Shown here: positions 8,792-17,419 of the stretch, piece by piece | Layout: each line of letters starts with the position of its first letter | How positions within the stretch are numbered: position 1 is the first letter of the stretch | DNA from: Candidatus Aminicenans sakinawicola JGI OTU-1 | GTDB taxonomy: Bacteria > Acidobacteriota > Aminicenantia > Aminicenantales > Aminicenantaceae | DNA length: 55,651 nt | Direction: 5' to 3' | Assembly: GCA_000493965.1 (NCBI GenBank) | Contig: AWNV01000011.1 | Span: forward strand, 4,306 to 59,956 | Translations under genes and position numbers: made by a program | The notes under the pieces: model-generated | Seen by the model: the letters and a program-made list of their open reading frames with translations, nothing else | Told to the model about the DNA's origin: nothing | Database searches by the model: none

Positions 8792-9057
8792 TCTTAATTC
8801 TGGGGACATCATCAATGCTGTCCCAACGTTGAAATTGAAAAATCGTCTAACTTCATTAATTTCAGCATAATAGAGCGAAAAATCCACTGTAATCGATTTG
8901 AAAGCGAATTCTGTTTTTTGGCGCTGTAACTTCAATGATTTCAACATAAATTTTTATAATTCAGGCTTGATGGGACACTATTGGAACATCATACTTAATT
9001 CGTCCCATAATTTGGGTATTGTGATGTGAATTAAGTAAAGTGTCCCCAGAATTAAGA
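8792..9057. mobile_element. MITE-like palindromic element with 17-bp perfect inverted ends
   Basis: TCTTAATTCTGGGGACA at 8792-8808 is repeated exactly, inverted, at 9041-9057. The 266-bp unit has no coding potential. Inside, GGGACACT (8972-8979) pairs with AGTGTCCC (9039-9046) and ACTTAATTC (8993-9001) with GAATTAAGT (9028-9036), giving a long nested hairpin. Imperfect direct repeats lie near 8849 and 8929. The GGGGACA/TGTCCCC ends with adjacent TTAATT recall the repeats mobilised by REP-associated Y1 transposases. It lies between two converging permease genes, where the hairpin could also end transcription from both sides. Confidence 0.75.
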
Positions 9058-9066
9058 TGAATATCT

Positions 9067-11475
9067 TTATTCATATCGTAATGAATTAACCGGATTTTTG
9101 AGGGCTGCTTTCACTGTCTGCGAACTTACAGTTATTAATGCAATCATAAGAGATATTAATGCAGCAAGAACAAACATCCACCAGGATAATTTAATACGAT
9201 AAGCAAAATTTTGAAGCCATCTGTTCATTGCATACCATGCAGCAGGCCATGCAATAAAATTTGCTATTAATACCAATTTTATAAAACTTTTATTCAGAAT
9301 TGTAACAATTCCCGAAACTGAAGCGCCTAAAACTTTTCTGATACCAATTTCTTTAGTTTTCCGATCGGCAATAAATGACACCAGACCAAACAAACCTAGG
9401 CAGGCAATGAATATGGCAAGGCAGGAGAATATAGTAAATAGTTTCCTGGTTTGTTTTTCATTTATGTACAAATTATCAAAATCTTCGTCGAGGAATGAAT
9501 ATTCAAAAGGCATATTTTGAGCAAAATTATTCCACGTGTTTTCAATATATTTTATTGTTCCAGAAATATTCTCACTGTTGAGACGTACAGATATACACCT
9601 CTCAACATTTGTATAATAACCGCCAGAAAGGAACAAGGCCATTGGCCTTATTTTATGATGTAATGATTCATAATGATAATCTTTAATTACTCCAATAACT
9701 ACAAAATTACCTCTATTCTGGGCCCAGTTATTGATTCTTTTACCAATCGGATTATCCCAACCTAACAATTCAACAGCTTTTTCATTGAGTACAGCAGCAT
9801 TTGAATCAGAAACGAAATCCCTAGAGAAAAATCTTCCCTGTGCCAATTTCAGCTTTAAAGTTTTAAGAAAATCATAATCACAAACGCAAAGGTTTAATGT
9901 AAAGCTTTGATCAACAGCTTCAGCACCGAATCCAATATTACTAAAACCCTTGCCTGGCAATGTGTTAGAACCAGATACATCCATAACACTACTAAATTTA
10001 CGGAGAGCCTCTTTAAAAGGAATAATATTATTACCTAAAGATCCTGGGTTGCTAACGACTAAAACTTGATCTTTCTCGAATCCTAGTTTTTGATTTTGAA
10101 AAAATTTTAATTGTTGATATACAACCAACGTGCCAATTATCAAAAATATTGAAATCGTGAACTGAAATACAACAAGAACATTTTTAAGCCATGAACTACC
10201 TTTGCTGCTTCCTAAATTACCCTTAAATACAGTAATAGGTTTGAAAGATGAAAGGAAAAAAGCCGGATATGAACCTGAGATAATTCCAACTATTAGTCCA
10301 AATGCTAATAATGAAGGGATAACAACAAAATTATCAAAGTAATGAATTTCGAGTTGTCTGCCAATAAGGTTTCTGTACAAAGGCAAAAGGATTTCGACAA
10401 TCACTATTCCTAAAGCGAGTGAAATGTAGCTCAATAAAACTGATTCGCTTAAAAATTGGCACATCAGCTTGTTTCTGCTTGAACCAACAACTTTTCTCAA
10501 TCCAACTTCTTTGGCCCTTAATGACGATTTTGCTATGGAAAGATTCATAAAATTGATACAGGCAATCAGTAAGATAATTATACTAATTACTGAAAATATA
10601 TATACGTATGTTTCATTACCATTTGCTTCAAACTCCCCATTAAGGTCTGAATTCAAGTGTATTTTAGTAACAGGTTGTAAATAATACTCCCAGAAATTGC
10701 CCTGCGCTACCCATTTGTCAAATCTTTCACCACCCATATATTTCCTGGTAAATTCCTTGAGCTTTTCTTCAACCCCCTCTTTTGATGTTCCTTTCTTAAG
10801 AACAACATACGAAATAAAATTGTTTGACGACCAACCAGGATCATTGATATAGGTTGGAAAACTAGCTGAAGAAACCAGAAGATCATAATGGAAATGAGAG
10901 TTATCAGGAACATTCTCTGATACTCCGGTAATTTTAAAGTCAATGCTGCCTTCGGGTCCAAAATCAGCTATTAGAACTTTGCCAACAGCGTCAGTATTTC
11001 CAAAATATTTTATAGCTGTGTTTTTGGAAACCACCATAGTATTTGGGTTGGACAAAACTGTTTTTGGATTTCCTTGTATTAATGGAATAGTAAAGACATC
11101 GTAGAATGTAGAGTCGACTGCATAAAATCTTGATTCATAAAAAGTTTTTTTATCTAAGATAACAGGTACTCTTCCAATTTTTAAAAATTTTACTCCATTT
11201 TCAATTTCTGGAAAATCCTCGAGAAGTTTCTGGAATGTTATTGAAGAAGAATAAGTCTGGTTAATTTTTGTATCACCGATCGAAGCTCTAACAGCTATTC
11301 TGTATATTCTGTCGGCTTTCTCATGAAACTTATCATAACTTAATTCGTTGGTCACAAAAAGTAAAATGAGAATACTACATGCTATTCCTATGGCAAGACC
11401 AAGGATATTAATAAAGGAAAAGCTTTTATGTTTTATGATATTTCTTATGGCAATTTTAAAATAGTTTTTAATCAT
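9067..11475 (-). CDS. MacB/FtsX-like ABC transporter permease, second copy
   Basis: This 802-residue inner-membrane protein has the same duplicated MacB-type architecture as the permease at 6381-8777: an N-terminal helix (FSFINILGLAIGIACS), periplasmic domain, FtsX core near residues 285-400, second helix (NVLVVFQFTISIFLIIGTL), second periplasmic domain and FtsX core, and the ending NPVNSLRYE. I take the ATG at 11475 because GGAG lies six bases ahead and the product then aligns with its paralogue; a TTG at 11487 is also open. It is the last gene of a minus-strand operon after the M14 peptidases and amidohydrolase, so it may export or sense something tied to peptide breakdown. No ATPase is nearby. 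Confidence 0.9.
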   Translation of the reverse strand: MIKNYFKIAIRNIIKHKSFSFINILGLAIGIACSILILLFVTNELSYDKFHEKADRIYRIAVRASIGDTKINQTYSSSITFQKLLEDFPEIENGVKFLKIGRVPVILDKKTFYESRFYAVDSTFYDVFTIPLIQGNPKTVLSNPNTMVVSKNTAIKYFGNTDAVGKVLIADFGPEGSIDFKITGVSENVPDNSHFHYDLLVSSASFPTYINDPGWSSNNFISYVVLKKGTSKEGVEEKLKEFTRKYMGGERFDKWVAQGNFWEYYLQPVTKIHLNSDLNGEFEANGNETYVYIFSVISIIILLIACINFMNLSIAKSSLRAKEVGLRKVVGSSRNKLMCQFLSESVLLSYISLALGIVIVEILLPLYRNLIGRQLEIHYFDNFVVIPSLLAFGLIVGIISGSYPAFFLSSFKPITVFKGNLGSSKGSSWLKNVLVVFQFTISIFLIIGTLVVYQQLKFFQNQKLGFEKDQVLVVSNPGSLGNNIIPFKEALRKFSSVMDVSGSNTLPGKGFSNIGFGAEAVDQSFTLNLCVCDYDFLKTLKLKLAQGRFFSRDFVSDSNAAVLNEKAVELLGWDNPIGKRINNWAQNRGNFVVIGVIKDYHYESLHHKIRPMALFLSGGYYTNVERCISVRLNSENISGTIKYIENTWNNFAQNMPFEYSFLDEDFDNLYINEKQTRKLFTIFSCLAIFIACLGLFGLVSFIADRKTKEIGIRKVLGASVSGIVTILNKSFIKLVLIANFIAWPAAWYAMNRWLQNFAYRIKLSWWMFVLAALISLMIALITVSSQTVKAALKNPVNSLRYE

Positions 11476-11519
11476 GATCTTCTCCAATGATCAATTATAA
11501 CCTGAACTATTCAGTATGA

Positions 11520-13229
11520 CTAAATTGCTTTGTCTCTTTTATAGACTATTTTCCCTCCGACTATTGTAAGGTCAACTTTGGATGTCATTATCTGGTCATG
11601 GGGAATTGTCATCAAGTCATTATTAAAAATCACTATATCACCAAGATAACCTTCCTTTATCATGCCCTTACGACCTTCCATAAATTCACCATAAGCAGAA
11701 CCAAGAGTATAGAGTTCAATGGCTTTTTCCATGCTGAGTTTTTGATCTGGGAACCAACCTTCACCATCTTCTCCAACACGGTCTTTTCTAGTTACTGCAG
11801 CATACAGCCCTTCCAGAGGATCAATCGGCTCGACCGGCCAGTCTGTTCCAAATGCAATATGCACTCTGGCATCAAGCAGCCGCTGCCATGCATATGCGCC
11901 TTTACAGCGTTCCAGACCGATCCGCTTCTCTGCGAATCGCTTATCCGTTATGCAGTGAGTCGGCTGCATAGATGCAATCACCTCAAGCTCTGCGAAGCGA
12001 GTTATATCCGAATCGATTAGAATCTGTGCGTGCTCGCTGCGGTGGCGGCTGTCACGCTTTCCATTTACCTGCTGTGCTTTTTCTATGGCATTGAGTACCC
12101 AGTTATTTCCTTTAGTGCCAATGGCATGGGTTCCTGTCTGAAACCCCATTGCATCGGCAGCAACAATCCTGCGTTCAAATTCTTCGTAAGGCATCATGGG
12201 AAGTCCGCTTGTTGAGGGGTCATCTTCAAAAGGCTTGAACATCAGTGCTGTGCCTGAGCCAAGAGTCCCATCAATAAAAGATTTCAGATATCCGAACCGT
12301 ATCCAGTTGTTTTCCTTCGGGAAAAGTTGGCGGAGTTTGTCTAGTTTTTTAAGATCTGCTTCATCCGAAGGCATAGTCATATTAAAAGTAACCCGTAAAG
12401 TGAGTTTACCTTCATCTTTAAACCTTTGAAAACGATTATATTCTCCATTTAACTGCTGAATACTCGTTACACCTGTACGCCGTGCTGCATCGAGAGCAAG
12501 CTCCAAAGCCCTGTCATTCCTCTCCTGCTGTTCCTGCGAGGTCAATTTTACAGCACTTTCGATTTTCAGCAGACGGCTTGCGCCCTCTTTAAAAATACCG
12601 GTAGGTTCTCCTGTAACCGGGTCTTTAACGATTGTACCGTTTGGAGGATCAGGAGTATCTTTTGTTATGCCTGATCTTTTTATAACGTAGCTGTTGACCC
12701 ATACAGAATGGCCATCTGCACGGCTGAGCCGTACGGGATTGTTTGGTGCGACAGCATCCAGAATCTCTTTAGTAGGCCATTTTTTATCGGGAAATGTCTC
12801 ATGTTCCCAGCCCCTTCCTGATATCAACTCTCCTGGTTTTGACTGTGCAACCTTTTCAGCTACCATCTTCTGTATAGTTTTCACGTCATGAACATAACGG
12901 AAATCCAGATTCATCATCGACTGTCCACCGCTTGTGAAATGGATATGGGCATCATTTAAACCAGGGATAACCAGGCGGCCTTCAGCATCGATCACTTCTG
13001 TTGTCCCATCTTCAATATACTGCTCTATTTTTTTGTTTGAAGTAACGGCGAGGATAAATTCTCCTTTCATAGCAACGGCTTCTGCTCTAGGGTTTTCATT
13101 ATTAATTGTAAGGATCTTTGCGTTTTTAATTACCAGGTCAGCAGGTTCTCCTGTATATTTTTGGCTGCATCCTGTAATAATGAATAATAAACATACAACC
13201 GAAAAAAATATTATGAGTTTTTTTGCCAT
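11520..13229 (-). CDS. Amidohydrolase-family lipoprotein (YtcJ-like)
   Basis: The protein has 569 residues with a lipoprotein signal (FIITGC, Cys21), so it is exported and lipid-anchored. The amidohydrolase metal-binding HxH is at His95/His97 (LNDAHIHFTSGG), with further metal-site elements GTHAIG, HSEHAQ and FGTDWPVEPIDP, and a C-terminal small beta-sandwich domain (GYLGDIVIFNNDL). This matches the amidohydrolase 3 / YtcJ group, metal-dependent hydrolases of C-N bonds whose exact substrates are mostly unknown. It sits between the M14 peptidase gene (16 bases) and the permease gene, so an N-acyl amino acid, cyclic amide or dipeptide substrate would fit. AAAGGAGGG precedes the ATG. Confidence 0.92.
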   Translation of the reverse strand: MAKKLIIFFSVVCLLFIITGCSQKYTGEPADLVIKNAKILTINNENPRAEAVAMKGEFILAVTSNKKIEQYIEDGTTEVIDAEGRLVIPGLNDAHIHFTSGGQSMMNLDFRYVHDVKTIQKMVAEKVAQSKPGELISGRGWEHETFPDKKWPTKEILDAVAPNNPVRLSRADGHSVWVNSYVIKRSGITKDTPDPPNGTIVKDPVTGEPTGIFKEGASRLLKIESAVKLTSQEQQERNDRALELALDAARRTGVTSIQQLNGEYNRFQRFKDEGKLTLRVTFNMTMPSDEADLKKLDKLRQLFPKENNWIRFGYLKSFIDGTLGSGTALMFKPFEDDPSTSGLPMMPYEEFERRIVAADAMGFQTGTHAIGTKGNNWVLNAIEKAQQVNGKRDSRHRSEHAQILIDSDITRFAELEVIASMQPTHCITDKRFAEKRIGLERCKGAYAWQRLLDARVHIAFGTDWPVEPIDPLEGLYAAVTRKDRVGEDGEGWFPDQKLSMEKAIELYTLGSAYGEFMEGRKGMIKEGYLGDIVIFNNDLMTIPHDQIMTSKVDLTIVGGKIVYKRDKAI

Positions 13230-13245
13230 TTTAAAATCCCTCCTT

Positions 13246-15015
13246 TTATTTCAAAATCAGTGTGTTAACAATTTTGCCTGCGTGCACTGATTGATATTTT
13301 ACAGTAATTTTTCCTTTACCAGAAATCAGGAATTGATGTTCTATATTCCCGAATCCAGGGACAATTAAGAATTGAAGTTCCGGCCTGAATTTTTTATATG
13401 ATACCTGATTTCTGTAAATATCTGTCAACCTGCCTCCGGCAACGACCCTTGAGTTTTCTCCTGAAAGAATCAGCATGTCCTGAAGGTAAAGTTTATCTTT
13501 TTGTGCTTGATAACTCATTGTTGGAATTACCCTGCTGTTTGTCAGCCTTGTCCGTATTCTGAAGAGATTCTTTCCTATTTTCTTTATCTCGAAGACATCC
13601 AGGCTAACTTCAGGTGTATTCTTTGCAGAAAAAATGATTGCAGAAGCATTACGGTGAACAAGGTCTTTTAACATGAATGGAGCCGGCAGCCTGGAACTCA
13701 TTTTGACCCAGCCTCCGATCTCAATATCACCATATGTGGGATGTTTATATGGTTTCCACTTCTTGTAAAGTTCTCCCTGAACCAGATGGTCATTAAACTT
13801 TAATCTTTCTCTATTCCTAGAATTGCTGTCTCCGAAAAATATCTCACTACTTTCTTCCCCAGGTTTAGTAATCTTTTCTTCTTTTCTGCTCTTAAAAGTT
13901 TCTGTAGACGACATAAACAGTTCTCCAACGAATCCGTAAGCACCGATTACCCTTACAAGCCATTCACAAGAGTCTCCATAAGTTGGATAGAGGTCCTTCC
14001 AACTGATGAGATATCGGTACCCTGGAGTAATGCGCTCGGCTTGATTTCCAAGATAATCATATACGGCAATGTCTCCCCGCTGATATTCCCCCAGTGCTTT
14101 GCTGGTTGGACCACGTAAGTACATCCCGCCGTAATTGTGAAAAGACCATGCCACACATATATTAGGTCTTTTTCTAATATATTCAGCAAGGGCTTTCATT
14201 CCCACCCCTGAAAAAGGATAATCTCCTGCACCACTTTGAACATACTCAGGCATCCAGTCAAATCCCCAATTCCTATTTGGGTCTACATAGCCTTCAGAAT
14301 CTTCATTAATCCTTCCATCATTATCATTATCTATCCCTTCCGCACCTAGGATTTTCCATTCTCCCTTTTCACCAGGTTTAGTCCTGATCATCAACCTTGA
14401 ATCTTCGGGGTCAGTCTTGAACTTCCCGAAAGGATCATGTTTTCTCATCGTGCATATGTTTCCATCACCATCCAGGTCATCAGGAAAATCTTCGTCTATA
14501 AGGCCGTCACGGTCATCATCTTTAGGGATTCGCAGACCGCGGTTGCTGTTTGGGTCATTGGCATCTGCAAAGAAGTGGTAACGACCGTCTACATTTACAA
14601 CCGGAACCACATAGAAACATTTTTTATCCACAAGCTTGGTGATTTCGTCATTTTTTCCATAATTTGTTAATAAATAGTTAAGTAAATAGAGTGCTACCTC
14701 TCCAGCCTGAATCTCGTTTCCATGAATATTGCCGTCGACATATATAGCCGGTTTATCCAGTTCTGGACTTGTCTCAGGATTGTTTACTGTCATGCAGTAG
14801 ATTGTACGTCCCTCTTCGCTTTTCCCTACCTCATCCAGTTTAGTAAGGCCAGGAAAGGCTTTATGAAGTGCTTTAATAGCTTCCACAACCATTTCATAAC
14901 TATAGTAGTAATCGAAACTAAGGGGCACGGTTACCTTATGTTCTGGGATAGTAACAGAATAAGCAGTCGTAAAACCTAAGAGGAATATTATTGATAATAT
15001 AAAGATCCGTTTCAT
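13246..15015 (-). CDS. M14-family zinc carboxypeptidase, exported, intact active site
   Basis: The protein has 589 residues with a signal peptide (residues 1-20). The M14 zinc ligands are present: His98 and Glu101 (GNIHGNEIQAGE) and His293 (VAWSFHNYGG). Substrate-binding Asn-Arg is at 247-248 (DPNRNW) and the catalytic Glu at 365 (GFVGELF). Between the second ligand and the NR motif is an insert with acidic DxDxDG-type repeats (residues about 165-240: DDDRDGLIDED, DLDGDGN, DNDNDGRINED), like calcium-binding thrombospondin-3 or dockerin loops. A beta-rich C-terminal domain follows. It should trim C-terminal or otherwise release amino acids outside the cytoplasm. Its ATG overlaps the stop of the inactive paralogue by four bases, so the two are translated together. 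Confidence 0.93.
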   Translation of the reverse strand: MKRIFILSIIFLLGFTTAYSVTIPEHKVTVPLSFDYYYSYEMVVEAIKALHKAFPGLTKLDEVGKSEEGRTIYCMTVNNPETSPELDKPAIYVDGNIHGNEIQAGEVALYLLNYLLTNYGKNDEITKLVDKKCFYVVPVVNVDGRYHFFADANDPNSNRGLRIPKDDDRDGLIDEDFPDDLDGDGNICTMRKHDPFGKFKTDPEDSRLMIRTKPGEKGEWKILGAEGIDNDNDGRINEDSEGYVDPNRNWGFDWMPEYVQSGAGDYPFSGVGMKALAEYIRKRPNICVAWSFHNYGGMYLRGPTSKALGEYQRGDIAVYDYLGNQAERITPGYRYLISWKDLYPTYGDSCEWLVRVIGAYGFVGELFMSSTETFKSRKEEKITKPGEESSEIFFGDSNSRNRERLKFNDHLVQGELYKKWKPYKHPTYGDIEIGGWVKMSSRLPAPFMLKDLVHRNASAIIFSAKNTPEVSLDVFEIKKIGKNLFRIRTRLTNSRVIPTMSYQAQKDKLYLQDMLILSGENSRVVAGGRLTDIYRNQVSYKKFRPELQFLIVPGFGNIEHQFLISGKGKITVKYQSVHAGKIVNTLILK

Positions 15016-17039
15016 TTTGCGCCTCCTAACTCTATTTGTTTTGTATCCTTCCGTGCAATATTTGTTGTTAATTTAATGTTTAATTTCACTGGTTTCTCAG
15101 AATAAATGATCCAGTTGACCATCTTTGTTTGATGGCCGCCAATGGCTTTAATCAAGGATCTTTCCTTACCCTCTACGATTTTACAGCCTTTTCCTTCAAT
15201 AGTGACTATGACAGGAAGTATACGATTGTTTCTTTTCCCCATGGCAGTAGGGTAGGGAAGGTACCCAGTATTTTCAACCCAAACTTTTACTTGATAAAAT
15301 CCGGATCCTAAAGGTTTGACTTCCGCCTTATCTGTTTTTACCCTTGCCATCTTGTCAGTAATCTGAAAAACCCAGGGAACTTGTCCTTTCAGGAGATTAT
15401 CTATCATTTTGGGTGGCGGTGTATTGGATACATAAGGAACAGCGCCTCCGATTTCAACATCTCCCAGTGTTGGATGTTTGTAAGGTTTCCAATCGACAAA
15501 ACCTTTTCCGCCCAGTTCTTTATCACTAAAAGCAAGCAGTGCCTTTTCCTTTGGATCTGCCCCTTCCTTGCTTTTTGGCTTAGGCATCTGTTTCATCATG
15601 GCTGCCATCTTCTCAGTTGTCATCATTCCGTTTTTGACAGCATCCATGACCATCTTAGCCTTATAATTTGGAGGAGCTCCTGCTGATTTCATGAATGCTT
15701 CTATTTTTTCTTCTCCAAGAGCAAGGAATTCGTCGTCGCTCATCTTTTCTAATTTTTCGGTCGTTATTGCATCCTTGTCTTTTTTTTCTTCCTTAATTTC
15801 TGGAAGTGTCCAGAAATCCATACTGAAAGAAGGCAGTCCCATGTGATAATAAGCCCATAATTCAAAAGATCCGTCTTTTGCTCGTGGTGTCTCCAGCCGC
15901 TTACCATCAAGCTTGTTCTTTTTTAGAAACTCTTTATATTTTTCTGAAAGTTCTTTATAAAATTTTAGGTCTTCTGGCAGAGGATTTACAACAGCTCCAA
16001 GTCCCAGAAAACTCGCAATCATGGATTCTGTAACTTCCATGCCCTCTGGAACAAACTGCTGAACCATCTCCATGACTTCTTTCATGGTGTAAGTCTTATC
16101 TGTATCCACATTAAATGCTTCCCCAAGGCGTTTTGGGATCTTGAGTTTTGTTGTATCTACTGCCCCTTTTCTGCCTCCTTTTGGCGGTGTTAAACAGAAA
16201 TTAGTTTCTCCGAAAGTAAAAGTCATAGCAATTTCCCTGTGTTTACATATGAATTTTATTAGGTTATGACTTTCATTCTCGCTTCCTGCCCAGGATCCCC
16301 CTGTTTTTGTAAATAACTTAAAAAGATGTGGAAAATTAATGCCAATGTTGACTCCTCCAGGACCGTCTTCATTATATTTTCCATCCCCGTCATTATCAGT
16401 TCCTTCTGTATAAAGCTTGTAAATTCCTTTTTCGCCTTTAGCCCAGTCCACTCTTTTCATCATTCTTGGATCAGCCGGTATAGGAATCCACTCTCCTTGT
16501 GGATCTTTGACCCGCATTGTTGTGATAATTCCATTTCCGTCAAGATCTTCTGTTCCATCTTCATCCACTCTGTCATCCATATCATCATTATAAGGACGTG
16601 CATTCCTGGTATCCAATACCTTTGGTTTCAAAAAATACTTTGCTGCAGCATCGGGATTTCCGCAAGGAAGGATATACCATGTTTTATCCTTCCTTACTTG
16701 AGGTTTCTCGAGAATGGACTGAATCAGGAATATTGCAGCTTCGCTTGAAATTGGAATCGTCCCTTCCATGTTTGCAGCCACAAAAATAGCAGGCAGCAGC
16801 TTAATTTTTTTTTCTGTTTCCGGCCCGATTTCTAGGAGATTCACTTCTTTTTTGCCATGACTTATTGCAATCTTGTGAAGTTTTATAATCTTCGGATTTA
16901 ACTGTGCAAAGTTTCCAATAGCCCTGTTAATTTCATCAGGAGTGTGGTATCGGTCGAAACTGAATTCAGGTTGGGATGACCATCCTAACAAAGCAATACT
17001 TAGAATACAGATTAATACAAAGCAATTTTTTTGTTTCAT
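15012..17039 (-). CDS. M14-peptidase homologue lacking all catalytic residues (pseudoenzyme)
   Basis: This is a paralogue of the downstream M14 peptidase with the same fold order, the same acidic DxDxDG insert (DLDGNGI, DNDGDGKYNED) and the same C-terminal domain (GFVDWKPYKHPTLGDVEIGG). Aligned to its neighbour, IHGNE becomes MEGTI (zinc ligands His and Glu lost), PNRNW becomes NIGIN, SFHNYGG becomes TFGETNF, and VGELF becomes SMDFW. It has about 90 additional, lysine-rich residues in its C-terminal half. The reading frame is intact at 675 residues with a signal peptide, so it is maintained and not decayed. I use the ATG at 17039, with GAGG five bases ahead. It probably binds peptides or supports its active partner. 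Confidence 0.9.
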   Translation of the reverse strand: MKQKNCFVLICILSIALLGWSSQPEFSFDRYHTPDEINRAIGNFAQLNPKIIKLHKIAISHGKKEVNLLEIGPETEKKIKLLPAIFVAANMEGTIPISSEAAIFLIQSILEKPQVRKDKTWYILPCGNPDAAAKYFLKPKVLDTRNARPYNDDMDDRVDEDGTEDLDGNGIITTMRVKDPQGEWIPIPADPRMMKRVDWAKGEKGIYKLYTEGTDNDGDGKYNEDGPGGVNIGINFPHLFKLFTKTGGSWAGSENESHNLIKFICKHREIAMTFTFGETNFCLTPPKGGRKGAVDTTKLKIPKRLGEAFNVDTDKTYTMKEVMEMVQQFVPEGMEVTESMIASFLGLGAVVNPLPEDLKFYKELSEKYKEFLKKNKLDGKRLETPRAKDGSFELWAYYHMGLPSFSMDFWTLPEIKEEKKDKDAITTEKLEKMSDDEFLALGEEKIEAFMKSAGAPPNYKAKMVMDAVKNGMMTTEKMAAMMKQMPKPKSKEGADPKEKALLAFSDKELGGKGFVDWKPYKHPTLGDVEIGGAVPYVSNTPPPKMIDNLLKGQVPWVFQITDKMARVKTDKAEVKPLGSGFYQVKVWVENTGYLPYPTAMGKRNNRILPVIVTIEGKGCKIVEGKERSLIKAIGGHQTKMVNWIIYSEKPVKLNIKLTTNIARKDTKQIELGGAK

Positions 17040-17045
17040 CTTCAC

Positions 17046-17295
17046 CTCATTTTTATGTAGATTTATAAAAACTATAAAAAGACGTCTTTAATATGTCTTC
17101 TTGATTAAATACATTTAGAAATATTATTTTTTAAAATGTTGATGGTATAGAAAGATATGAACATGCAAATTCCATGGGATGAAATCCAATTATAAAATAT
17201 ATTTTTACAAAGGCAAGCTTTTTATGTAAATATCTTCTAGTCTACATTATTGAAAAATATTATTTAAGTTGATAAAGTAAAAAAAGAATTTAACG
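17046..17295. other. Divergent intergenic region
   Basis: This AT-rich stretch separates the minus-strand M14 operon from the plus-strand C69 operon. No open frame or RNA gene is visible. It must hold the promoters for both operons, but I cannot single out a convincing -35/-10 pair. Repeat copies B and A follow at its right side. Confidence 0.5.
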
Positions 17296-17339
17296 AACAG
17301 TGTGATTTACTCGATCTCATGAAAAATCATTCTAATATG
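17296..17339 (+). repeat. Repeat B, copy 1 (44 bp)
   Basis: This 44-bp stretch, starting AACAGTGTGATT and containing ATGAAAAATCAT, matches 37882-37925 at 39 of 44 positions. Its centre can form a small hairpin (ATGA-aaaa-TCAT). It lies 80 bases upstream of the C69 dipeptidase gene. Confidence 0.75.
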
Positions 17340-17366
17340 CATATATCATTGAAATTAACTAAAGTT

Positions 17367-17397
17367 ATCGGCATTTTTTATGAATAATTTAGGTTAG
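17367..17397 (-). repeat. Repeat A, inverted copy (31 bp)
   Basis: Read on the minus strand this is the same element as 37824-37855, with 28 of 31 bases shared (CTAACCT..ATTATTCATAAA and TGCCGAT). It sits 28 bases downstream of repeat B, in the opposite relative order and orientation from the other site. Confidence 0.72.
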
Positions 17398-17419
17398 ATA
17401 GGAATAAGGAGAAAAAAAG

